Source: UBA11051 sp964390495 (GTDB lineage: Bacteria; Armatimonadota; Zipacnadia; Zipacnadales; UBA11051). From it: a stretch of 64,000 nt of DNA. The stretch lies in the NCBI GenBank assembly GCA_964390495.1, contig CAYMIN010000013.1:38688-102687 (forward strand), written 5' to 3'. The notes beneath the pieces were generated by a model. That model was not told the DNA's origin, searched no databases, and saw only the letters and a list, made by a program, of their open reading frames with translations. A program made the translations under genes and the position numbers. This document shows positions 28,274-35,625 of the stretch, in pieces; within the stretch, counting starts at the first letter, position 1; the number at the start of each line of letters is the position of its first letter.

Positions 28274-28705
28274 ATGTCCGACACCAAAAACGTCAAGGCA
28301 GGCGATGAGATTACCTGGCGCGGGCTGGACGGGAAGATAGTTGCTGTTGACAGGTACGCCAGCCCGGGCCTCAACTGGGCCGTCTGGGAAGTGCAGTTAA
28401 AGGGACAGCGACAGCGCCGCTGGATTACGCGGGTAAAGGGGCGCCTCTACGAGACTAGTCCGGGTCAGCCCGAGGCCGAAGACCCGGCAGCCGAACTGCG
28501 TGACCAGGGCTACCGTTTGGCCCGCCAGGGCGGCGTCCAGCGCGAGATGGCGACGCTTGCCGGACGCGACTTCAGCCGCTGCCAGTTCGCCTATTATCTG
28601 GCGGATGACGGCGGCATCGCCCTGGCGATCACAGACCGCGGCCACACCCAGATATTCAAAGGCCACCCTCTTGACAGCGCGCTTGTCGAGATATTCCCGG
28701 CCTGA
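28274..28705 (+). CDS. DUF4178-like small protein
   Basis: 143 residues. The N-terminal 60 residues (KAGDEITWRGLDGKIVAVDR ... GLNWAVWEVQLKGQRQRRWI) follow the DUF4178 pattern of a small beta-barrel domain: 'GD.I...G....V....Y...G..W.EW.L......WL'. The C-terminal half (MATLAGRDFSRCQFAYYLAD ... ITDRGHTQIFKGHPLD) is unknown. No signal peptide. It sits between the coiled-coil gene and the SPFH gene. The family assignment is tentative. Confidence 0.6.
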   Translation: MSDTKNVKAGDEITWRGLDGKIVAVDRYASPGLNWAVWEVQLKGQRQRRWITRVKGRLYETSPGQPEAEDPAAELRDQGYRLARQGGVQREMATLAGRDFSRCQFAYYLADDGGIALAITDRGHTQIFKGHPLDSALVEIFPA

Positions 28706-28795
28706 TCGCCGCCGGCGGCAATGTAGCCTTCGGCGTGGATCAGGCTTACCATCCTGACCGAATCACGGACTCGCGATTACTAGGAGGACCCCAAC

Positions 28796-29779
28796 ATGGC
28801 TGCGATAGATGTGATCGAATGGCGAGATGTGACCGGTAATGAGATTGTCCACCGCTGGCCGGAGTATGGGCCCGGTACCGTCAAGCTTGGTGCCCAGTTG
28901 ACCGTGCGCGAAAGCCAGGAGGCCATCTTCTTCCGCGACGGCAAGGCGCTGGATGTCTTCCGCGTGGGACGCCATACCCTCACCACGGCCAACCTCCCGC
29001 TGCTGCAGGCTATCATTAACATCCCCTTCGGCGGCGCGACGCCCTTCCAGGCCGAGGTCTATTTCGTCAACATGCGCACCTTCACCGATCTCAAGTGGGG
29101 CACCGCCTCGCCGGTGATATTCCGCGATTCGGAGCTGGACATGGTGCGCCTGCGCGCCTTTGGTGCCTATACTTGCCGCGTGGCCGACTCTCAGCTTTTC
29201 GTCAACGAGGTGGTCGGCACCCAGCACATGTACGACACCGACTTGGTGGCCTCCTGGCTCCGCGATTTCATCGTCGCGCGCCTCAACGATGTGCTCGGCG
29301 AGGTCATGGACACGGTACTGGACCTGCCCAAGCACTACGACGAGCTCGGCGAGGTGATGCGCGCGCGGGTCGGCCAGGACTTCAACAACTACGGCCTCGA
29401 GCTGATTGACTTCCTCATCGAGGCCATTGCGCCGCCCGAGGCCGTTCTCGAGATGATTGATGCCCGCTCCGGCATGGGGGCGGTCGGCGACATGCAGCGC
29501 TTCATGCAGTTCCGCACTGCCCAGGCGATTGGCGACATACCCAGCGCCGAGGGCGGAGGCGGCGCTGCCGGTGTCGGCATGGGCCTCGGCGCGGGAGCCG
29601 GCATGGGCGCGGCGATGATGGGCGCTATGCAGCAGGCCATGCAGCAGCAGTCCCAGGCTCCGGCTGCCGGCGCCAGCGTTGAGGAGCGTCTTGAGAAGCT
29701 GGCCGACCTCAAAGAAAAGGGCCTCATCACCGACGACGAATTCGCCGCCCGCAAGGCCGAAATCCTCAAAGAGATCTAG
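28796..29779 (+). CDS. SPFH-domain protein with C-terminal SHOCT motif (YdjI-like)
   Basis: 327 residues; AGGAGG is eight bases before the ATG. Residues ~1-230 match the SPFH/YdjI ('virion core protein-like') group: DVIEWRDVTGNEIVHRWPEY, LTVRESQEAIFFRDGKALDV, FGGATPFQAEVYFVN, LRAFGAYTCRV, NNYGLELIDFLIEAI. A Gly/Ala/Met/Gln-rich linker (~residues 245-290) leads to a SHOCT motif, EERLEKLADLKEKGLITDDE-F. SHOCT motifs commonly mediate oligomerisation or membrane association. No transmembrane segment is seen. Likely a membrane-scaffold or envelope-stress protein. Confidence 0.85.
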   Translation: MAAIDVIEWRDVTGNEIVHRWPEYGPGTVKLGAQLTVRESQEAIFFRDGKALDVFRVGRHTLTTANLPLLQAIINIPFGGATPFQAEVYFVNMRTFTDLKWGTASPVIFRDSELDMVRLRAFGAYTCRVADSQLFVNEVVGTQHMYDTDLVASWLRDFIVARLNDVLGEVMDTVLDLPKHYDELGEVMRARVGQDFNNYGLELIDFLIEAIAPPEAVLEMIDARSGMGAVGDMQRFMQFRTAQAIGDIPSAEGGGGAAGVGMGLGAGAGMGAAMMGAMQQAMQQQSQAPAAGASVEERLEKLADLKEKGLITDDEFAARKAEILKEI

Positions 29780-29830
29780 GACTGGCGGCTGTGGCTTCTC
29801 ATTGACAGCCGGTCAGGACAATCCACCTGA

Positions 29831-29857
29831 CGCGTGGCTCGGGCTTCCAGCCCCAGG
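29831..29857. repeat. Dispersed GTGGCTCGGGCTTCCAGCC repeat copy
   Basis: CGCGTGGCTCGGGCTTCCAG followed by CCCCAGG, a degenerate member of the GTCGGGCTT palindrome family, in the gap between the SPFH gene and the flavin reductase gene. Confidence 0.6.
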
Positions 29858-29938
29858 CGGTTGCCATCCAGCGCTATTACATATTCCCTCTCACTCACCA
29901 ACAATGCAATCTGACAACTTGCTACCGAGGTGATTTCC

Positions 29939-30502
29939 TTGAAAGCTCTAGCTCTTATCGGTAGCCCCCGCAAGGGCGGTAATACCGACTGCCTGGCCGA
30001 CGCCTTTCTGGAGGGGGCTGCCGAGGCCGGCGCTGAGACCGCCAAGATCTATCTGGACGACTTCAACATCCGCCCCATCGCCGAGGTCTGCGACGAGTTC
30101 AGTATGCGGGTGGACCTGCGCGCTGACGATGACTGGCGCAAGATCATGAGCCAGGTCCTGCAGGCCGATGTCCTGGTCTGGGCCGCCCCCGTCTATTGGC
30201 AAGGCGTTCCGGCCCAGATGAAGTGCTTTGTGGACCGCTGGTCAGCCTATTATTCGGCCGAGTGGCTCAATCAAGGCTTCGCCGGCAAGGTCTGGGCCGT
30301 AGTCTGCGCTTACGGCGACCCCAGTCAGGACCAGAGCAAGTGGGTCACCGAGCCGATTGCTCTCTGGGCCAAGCGTTGGCGCTGTGACTACCTCGGCGAT
30401 GTTTGTATCGGGGTGGCGAAGAAGGCCGCTGTCGCGGAGATGGAAGATGTGATGGCCGCGGCCAGGGAGCTGGGCAAGCGCGCGGTCGCCGCCGCCGAAT
30501 AG
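29939..30502 (+). CDS. NADPH-dependent FMN reductase / iron-sulfur flavoprotein-like flavodoxin-fold protein
   Basis: 187 residues from a TTG at 29939 with GAGGTGA six bases upstream; a GTG at 29930 would overlap that site. The start MKALALIGSPRKGGNTDCLA is the FMN-phosphate-binding loop of this family. 'VLVWAAPVYWQGVPAQMKCF' and 'VDRW' follow, with 'GKVWAVVCAYGD' as the last strand. Cysteines in the usual 'CxxCxxC' iron-sulfur pattern are not present, so a flavin-only reductase is more likely. Ends at a strong terminator. Confidence 0.85.
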   Translation: MKALALIGSPRKGGNTDCLADAFLEGAAEAGAETAKIYLDDFNIRPIAEVCDEFSMRVDLRADDDWRKIMSQVLQADVLVWAAPVYWQGVPAQMKCFVDRWSAYYSAEWLNQGFAGKVWAVVCAYGDPSQDQSKWVTEPIALWAKRWRCDYLGDVCIGVAKKAAVAEMEDVMAAARELGKRAVAAAE

Positions 30503-30526
30503 CACCATGACCGAGGACCACGACAG

Positions 30527-30561
30527 CGCAGCGGGGATAGACTCACCGGCTGCGTTTTTTT
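30527..30561 (+). terminator. Intrinsic terminator after the flavin reductase gene
   Basis: CGCAGC (30527-30532) pairs with GCTGCG (30549-30554), extended by GG/CC, followed by seven T residues. Separates the upstream cluster from the heparinase-like gene. Confidence 0.85.
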
Positions 30562-30616
30562 ATTTGGTCGCTTGTGGCGTCACATTCTCTGCTTGGAGCC
30601 GCGCAACGGAGACCTG

Positions 30617-33367
30617 ATGACCATGCTCAAAGCCGCCCTGACCCTGTTACTTTCTTTGGTGACGCTGGCCGGTCTGTCCGCCCTAGGTTCCGCCCAGCCG
30701 AAGCAGCGCCCCTTTCTCACCAAGCCGCCCTTTGACGTATTGACCACCGCCGACCCGGACGGACTGTACCAGGCCCGCAAGAGCGATTTTGCCAAGGGCG
30801 CGGAGGCGCTAGCGGCTAGCTACCAGCCCGGCGGCCGCATCAATCCCGATAACCGCGACTTCTACTACTATCTCACCAACGCCATCAAGGTCTTCGAGGG
30901 CAACGGTAGCCGCGAATGCCTGGACATCGCCGTCGCCATGCTCAAGGCCGCTACCGCCGAGCACTATAGCATGTCCGAGACGCGCCTCCGCGGGCTGATG
31001 GACGAAGAGGGCGCCTTCAACCCGCTCAACATCGAGATGAAGGAGCATGCTTACGATCTAGCGCTGCTGTATCATCTCACCGGCGACAAACAGGCCGCGC
31101 GCCAGGCGGCGATAATTCTCGACCGCTACAATCAGGTCATTCGCAAGTGGCCGCTGAGGGAGCGCGAGGGCGAAAAGCGCTTCTCCCAGGATGATGAGCG
31201 CTTCAAGTGGCGCTGGGACGCCACCGGCTTCTACGGAGCCTGGATTCCCGGCTTTGTCGGCCGCGCCTTCCCCCTGCTTTACGCCTATGACCTCATCTAC
31301 AACAGTGGCATGATGGAGGAGATCAGTTCCCCCGAGAGCATCGCCAGCATGTTGCGCCACCACATTGATTTCAATGAGACCTTCGTGCCCGAGTATGGCA
31401 ATCTCGACCACTACGACCTCAGGAGCTATTCCCAATTCGGCCTGCTGCTGCCCGAGCCCGAATACATCCATCACGTTGTCCAGTGGCTCGACAACCTCTT
31501 GCACTATGGCTTCTATGTCAGCGGATTCTGGCACGAGGGAAGTCCATCTTATCACAAAGACATTACCGTGGGCATCACCCGGTCCGTGCCGGCACTGCTT
31601 AACGGCTATTCCGATCCCCCGGGCTTTATCAGCAAGCAGGGTGGCACCCGCTTTGACGATCTCAACCTCACCGCGAAGTTCGCCACTCAGTTCCGCCGCA
31701 TGTGGGACTCCCTGGGCAAGGTCACTTTGCCCAACCGCATCTGCACGGTCATCCACGATACCGCCTTTGTGCAGCAGGCCTGGTGGATGCCGCCCAAGAC
31801 TCATTCCAACCCCAAGCTCTTGGGCTGCATGGGCCATGTGATTATGGCCAAGGGCGAGGGCCCCGACCAGCAGCAGGCCCATTTGCATTTCTCGGGCATG
31901 CACGGTCACGAGCACTCCGATTCGCTGCATATCATCGCCTGGAGCCAGGGCCAGGAGATGATCAGTTCCACCCGCTACCGGCCCATCCCGGACGATGTCT
32001 CCACCCGCGAGTGGCATAGCATGGCCGCCGGCCAGAACACAGTCGTCATAGACGAGACCAACCAGTTGAGCCGCCTCAGCAGCCACCGCCGCAAGATCAC
32101 CGAAGTTGACGCCTTCCCCTTTCCCAATCCGCGCTACCGGGCCTACGGTCACGGTGACAGCCTCACCGACGGCAAGCTCCGTTTCTTCGCCGCCCAGTAC
32201 GCCCCGGTGCAGATCTCGGAAGCCCAGGGCGAGGAGGCCTACCACGACCTCGCCAACCTCTACCGCCGCACTCTGGCGATGATCGAGATAGATGAGCAGC
32301 ACATCTATCTGCTGGACGTTTTTCGGGTACGCGGCGGCCAGCAGCACGATTGGATGCTGCACGGCTGCCTCGAGTTCCCCTGTACCGTAGCGACCGATCT
32401 GCCTCTGACCGATGAGCCGGGCACCCAACACAAGTACCTTGACCAACTCAAGGTGGCCGCCTTACCCGCCGTAGCCGATTTCCGGTTCATCTACGAGGAT
32501 GGTAAGCAGAGCCGCCACTGGCTGCTGATGCCTGAGGGTAGTCGGCTTTATCTGGGCCGCGGGCCGGCCATGCGCCGCAAAGGCTACAACCCCTTCACCT
32601 TCGTTCGCCACCGCGCTTACAGCTCGCTGTTTGTCGCAGTCCACGAGTTCTGGGGCGCGGACGAGCAGCCCAAAATCGCCTCGGTCGCCCCCCTGCAGAT
32701 GGTCACTGCTGATGTCATGGATGCGGGCGTGCAGGTCAACCTCGCCGACGGCACCACCGATCTGTTCATAAGCTGCTTTGACCCGCAGGCCGACAGCGCC
32801 ATCTTGGCCGTGGGAGCGGGCATGCCGCTGCAGGTGCGGGGCCGGGCCGTCCACATCCGCACCGCTCCCGACGGCGCCATCACCCGTGCCTTCGGCGTTG
32901 GCCTGGCCTATCTCGAAACCGGCGACCTCACTATCACCGACAGCATCCCCGCCTATACCGGCCTGATTGCCGCTACCCAGCGCAAAGAGAGCGGCGACCA
33001 ACTCGACGCCCTCCAGACCGCCGCCGACCTGCCCACTGACGGTAGCCTGAACGGCGTGCCGGTGATTCTGCACTATGGCGACGAGCTGGTGCAGAGCTTC
33101 CTGATAGACCGCATCGAAGCGCTTGCTGAGGGCGGCTCACTGATCGTGCTCCGGGAAGACGCGGGCATCACCATCGAGGCCGACGGCGCTTTGACCAAGC
33201 TGCACTACTATCCCGGCTGGGGAATCTCCGGCCCATGCAGCTTCACCATCGTCAATCCGGTCCTGGCCGAGCGCACCGCGGCCGGAAAGTACCGCGTGCA
33301 GTCCCATCCCAAATCCCAATGGCCGGAGCCGGTCGAAAATGGCATCACATACTGGAAGCTCGACTAG
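30617..33367 (+). CDS. Heparinase II/III-like exported polysaccharide lyase
   Basis: 916 residues from the ATG at 30617 (GGAG six bases upstream). Signal peptide at residues ~3-26 (LKAALTLLLSLVTLAGLSALGSA). Residues ~40-380 form an all-alpha region (toroid-type) with His/Tyr-rich stretches (FWHEGSPSYHKDITVG). Residues ~430-700 hold the heparinase II/III domain: 'HLHFSGMHGHEHSDSLHIIA ... GQEMISSTRYRPI' and 'EWHSMAAGQNTVVIDETNQ'. C-terminal beta domains complete the protein. The fold fits a lyase cleaving acidic polysaccharides; the substrate is unknown. A metallophosphoesterase gene follows after eight bases. Confidence 0.85.
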   Translation: MTMLKAALTLLLSLVTLAGLSALGSAQPKQRPFLTKPPFDVLTTADPDGLYQARKSDFAKGAEALAASYQPGGRINPDNRDFYYYLTNAIKVFEGNGSRECLDIAVAMLKAATAEHYSMSETRLRGLMDEEGAFNPLNIEMKEHAYDLALLYHLTGDKQAARQAAIILDRYNQVIRKWPLREREGEKRFSQDDERFKWRWDATGFYGAWIPGFVGRAFPLLYAYDLIYNSGMMEEISSPESIASMLRHHIDFNETFVPEYGNLDHYDLRSYSQFGLLLPEPEYIHHVVQWLDNLLHYGFYVSGFWHEGSPSYHKDITVGITRSVPALLNGYSDPPGFISKQGGTRFDDLNLTAKFATQFRRMWDSLGKVTLPNRICTVIHDTAFVQQAWWMPPKTHSNPKLLGCMGHVIMAKGEGPDQQQAHLHFSGMHGHEHSDSLHIIAWSQGQEMISSTRYRPIPDDVSTREWHSMAAGQNTVVIDETNQLSRLSSHRRKITEVDAFPFPNPRYRAYGHGDSLTDGKLRFFAAQYAPVQISEAQGEEAYHDLANLYRRTLAMIEIDEQHIYLLDVFRVRGGQQHDWMLHGCLEFPCTVATDLPLTDEPGTQHKYLDQLKVAALPAVADFRFIYEDGKQSRHWLLMPEGSRLYLGRGPAMRRKGYNPFTFVRHRAYSSLFVAVHEFWGADEQPKIASVAPLQMVTADVMDAGVQVNLADGTTDLFISCFDPQADSAILAVGAGMPLQVRGRAVHIRTAPDGAITRAFGVGLAYLETGDLTITDSIPAYTGLIAATQRKESGDQLDALQTAADLPTDGSLNGVPVILHYGDELVQSFLIDRIEALAEGGSLIVLREDAGITIEADGALTKLHYYPGWGISGPCSFTIVNPVLAERTAAGKYRVQSHPKSQWPEPVENGITYWKLD

Positions 33368-33375
33368 GGGAAGCG

Positions 33376-34260
33376 ATGAAGAATCCGAAGCCCGGCTGCC
33401 GCTTTGTAGTCTTTGCCGACGTGCATTATGTGGTTCCGCCCCATCCGCGGCTGTCATGGCCGCAATTGGTCGAGAAGCTCCCTGAGCAGCCGCGCGTGAC
33501 CGAGCTGATTGACACGATGCTGCCGATGGCTCTGGAGCAGGTCCATGCCGAGTTGCGGCCTGACTTCATTGTCTATGCGGGCGACCAGGTCAACGTCGGC
33601 TGGGACGAGGAGGGCCTCGCCAACCAGCACGGCTTCCGCAACCTACTGGCCGAGGCTAGCTCTGCATCTTTCCCTCAATCCCGTGGGTCGGGGTTCCAGC
33701 CCGACAGTGATGAAGTGCCTGTCTATCTGGTCTATGGCAACCACGACCGCCCTCGCGAGCGCTATCTGGAGTTCTATGGCGAGACTATCTACAGCTTCAC
33801 CTGCAACGGCTGCCATTTCGCCGTGCTCGACAGCGGCGTCATGCACCCGGAGGACGACTACGACCCTCCGGAAATCTTCACGACCGGGCTGGACGAATTG
33901 CAGAACATGCTCGATCGAGCCGCCGGAGCGCCGGCAGCGGTCCTGCTGCATTTCTACATCTACCCGACCGACATAGTGGGCTACAGCTATCCGGCCGCGG
34001 CGGAGGCCATCGCGATGATCGAGAGCTATTCCCGCCCCGTACCGGTGCTCAACGGCCATTTGCACGATGGCCGTGTGGACATCGCCAACGGCCAGCTCTA
34101 TTTCACTGCCCGCTCCTTCATCGAGTCGCCATTCTGCTTCTACCTGCACGAGTTGAGCGAAGACAGCCTGCAGATTGACGAATATATGCTCGATTTCAAC
34201 ACCGGCAGATGGTCGCGATATCGCATGTGTGCTTTCGATCTCAGTCCGGCTTCGGCGTAG
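33376..34260 (+). CDS. Calcineurin-like metallophosphoesterase
   Basis: 294 residues from the ATG at 33376 (GGGGAAGCG upstream), eight bases after the heparinase-like gene, so the two are co-transcribed. All metal motifs are present: FADVHY (DxH), YAGDQVN (GD), VYGNHDRP (GNHD), LLHFY and NGHLHDGR (GHxH). No signal peptide. Residues ~98-111 (SFPQSRGSGFQPDSDE) are encoded by a copy of the dispersed GTCGGGCTT repeat inserted in frame just before the strand leading to GNHD. The substrate cannot be inferred. Confidence 0.88.
   Translation: MKNPKPGCRFVVFADVHYVVPPHPRLSWPQLVEKLPEQPRVTELIDTMLPMALEQVHAELRPDFIVYAGDQVNVGWDEEGLANQHGFRNLLAEASSASFPQSRGSGFQPDSDEVPVYLVYGNHDRPRERYLEFYGETIYSFTCNGCHFAVLDSGVMHPEDDYDPPEIFTTGLDELQNMLDRAAGAPAAVLLHFYIYPTDIVGYSYPAAAEAIAMIESYSRPVPVLNGHLHDGRVDIANGQLYFTARSFIESPFCFYLHELSEDSLQIDEYMLDFNTGRWSRYRMCAFDLSPASA
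33681..33705. repeat. Dispersed repeat copy inside a coding sequence
   Basis: CCGTGGGTCGGGGTTCCAGC followed by CCGAC, a member of the intergenic palindrome family, lies in frame within the metallophosphoesterase gene and adds SRGSGFQPD to the protein. Confidence 0.7.
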
Positions 34261-34708
34261 TTGACGTTCTTGGGCATCTTCTTGTCGTTGCCGTTGAATC
34301 GTGTTTGGGGGCCGGCGTACCCGCTGCGAAGCAGTGGATGAAAACGCTTCGCAAGGCGAAGCGTTGAGGGCTGGCCCAGCCGTTATCCTTAAGTCTTCTG
34401 GAGGGGCCGCATACGAGGCGGAAGCCCTAGCTTCCGCCGAGAATCCAGCCCAGCCGTTATCTCGCGTGGGTCGGGCTTTCCAGCCCGACAGCCGTTGCTG
34501 CTTTGCCTTTGCCCTTTCTCCCTTTGGGAAAGGGGGCGGGGGTGAGGGGGCCGTTGCCTCAGGACCGGCCCGCGCCCAATCCCAGCCCCCAACTTATCTA
34601 GACCCTAACTTCCAATCACAACGGTCCGCAGCTTCGTTTGTCCAAATATCTACATGCCCACAGGCCCAGCCTAGCGCCACACCAAAACCGCCCAAGGAGA
34701 TGGTATTC
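34261..34708. repeat. Gene-free stretch dense in dispersed repeats
   Basis: No gene is seen. Contains GCGTGGGTCGGGCTTTCCAG plus CCCGAC (34463-34489), a second short copy-like segment (GGCTGGCCCAGCCGTTATC, near 34370), and a CCCTTTGGGAAAGGGGGCGG element followed by GGGTGAGGG (about 34522-34550), with CCGTTG motifs between. Confidence 0.65.
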
Positions 34709-35416
34709 TTGCATTGCCGACTCAATCCGGCCCTCTTGGCCCTGGCTCTTGGCTTGTGCTTGGCCGCCTGCAGCGGCGCGGCGGAAACCGAGAAGCTGAA
34801 GATCACACTTAGCCTGACGAGTAAGAGCGGCGACTCCGGCAGCAGCACCGACACCGCCTGGGCCATGGACGGAACCTGGGCCTTCAGTCCAGCGCCGCGG
34901 CAGTTCTCCCTGCAGGTCAATTCCAGGTACACCAGGTCCGACGACGGCGCCAAGTTCGACCGCCTCAAAACCTGGTGGCGCTACCTCTGGGAGGACGTGC
35001 CCGAGACCGAGTGGCGACCGCTGTTTCTGGTCTCGACTGAAGGCGATCATGGCCTTGACCAGTTGCACACCCTAGCTGCTTTCGGGTATCGCAAGAGCCA
35101 CGATTGCGGCTTCATCGAACTGACTGCGGGGGTTTCCAAGGACCTGCAGACCTCGGAGGCGTGGGTTGGCGACATCGGTGCGCTGGTCAGTTACGAGCGC
35201 CAGTGGGGCAAGCTGTCGTGGGGGCTGAATCCACAAGGCGAGCTGGGCGTTCTGGGGGATGTGCGTTACCGCGACGACCGTTTCCGCTACAACGTGGACA
35301 CGGATTTGGGCTACAAGATTGGCGACCGTTTGCGCGCGACGTACCAGCTTACTTTCGGCAACACCACCGCGGATTCCCGTCGCACGCAGTTCATCGGCAT
35401 AACCTACGAGCGCTGA
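34709..35416 (+). CDS. Exported beta-barrel-like protein (DUF481-like)
   Basis: About 235 residues from a TTG at 34709 with AAGGAG nine bases upstream; the ATG at 34700 directly abuts that site. The N-terminus (LLALALGLCLAACSG) is a signal peptide with a lipobox-like LAAC. The remainder has amphipathic beta strands with alternating aromatic residues (FSLQVNSRYTRS, TWWRYLWED, HTLAAFGYRK, RATYQLTFGNTT) like outer-membrane DUF481 proteins, and ends IGITYER. It stands alone after the repeat-rich stretch. Confidence 0.6.
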   Translation: MHCRLNPALLALALGLCLAACSGAAETEKLKITLSLTSKSGDSGSSTDTAWAMDGTWAFSPAPRQFSLQVNSRYTRSDDGAKFDRLKTWWRYLWEDVPETEWRPLFLVSTEGDHGLDQLHTLAAFGYRKSHDCGFIELTAGVSKDLQTSEAWVGDIGALVSYERQWGKLSWGLNPQGELGVLGDVRYRDDRFRYNVDTDLGYKIGDRLRATYQLTFGNTTADSRRTQFIGITYER

Positions 35417-35625
35417 GGCCGACCTGTCGTGTCTCGCTCAAAGACATGCCCGTAGCTCCGGCTTTCTTCGTCCACCTATCCCTCTTTGGATTCCCCCTTC
35501 CCTACCAGGCAAGGGGGTTAGGGGGTTAGGCGCCTTTGGCGTTGCCGTGCCCTTGCCAAGAATCCCGGGGGGCGGGCTTCCAGCCCGACGCCATTGCCCT
35601 CGTAGGGGCGTCAGCCTGCCCAGCC
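35417..35625. repeat. Intergenic repeats between convergent genes
   Basis: CCCCCTTCCCTACCAGGCAA followed by GGGGGTTAGG (about 35491-35529), and the palindrome GGCGGGCTTCCAGCCCGAC (35571-35589). No gene seen. Confidence 0.65.

Noticed and set aside
31058..32446. Long leftward open frame (462 codons) opposite the heparinase-like gene
   Set aside because: It lies wholly inside a protein with clear heparinase motifs, has no recognisable domain, and arises from high GC content with few stop codons.
33235..33375. Upstream start for the metallophosphoesterase inside the heparinase gene
   Set aside because: The extra residues look like an out-of-frame reading of the heparinase end; the ATG at 33376 has a ribosome site and begins just before the first metal motif.
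34301..34708. N-terminal extension of the small barrel protein
   Set aside because: The extension is a translation of dispersed repeats; the signal peptide and ribosome site support the start at 34709.
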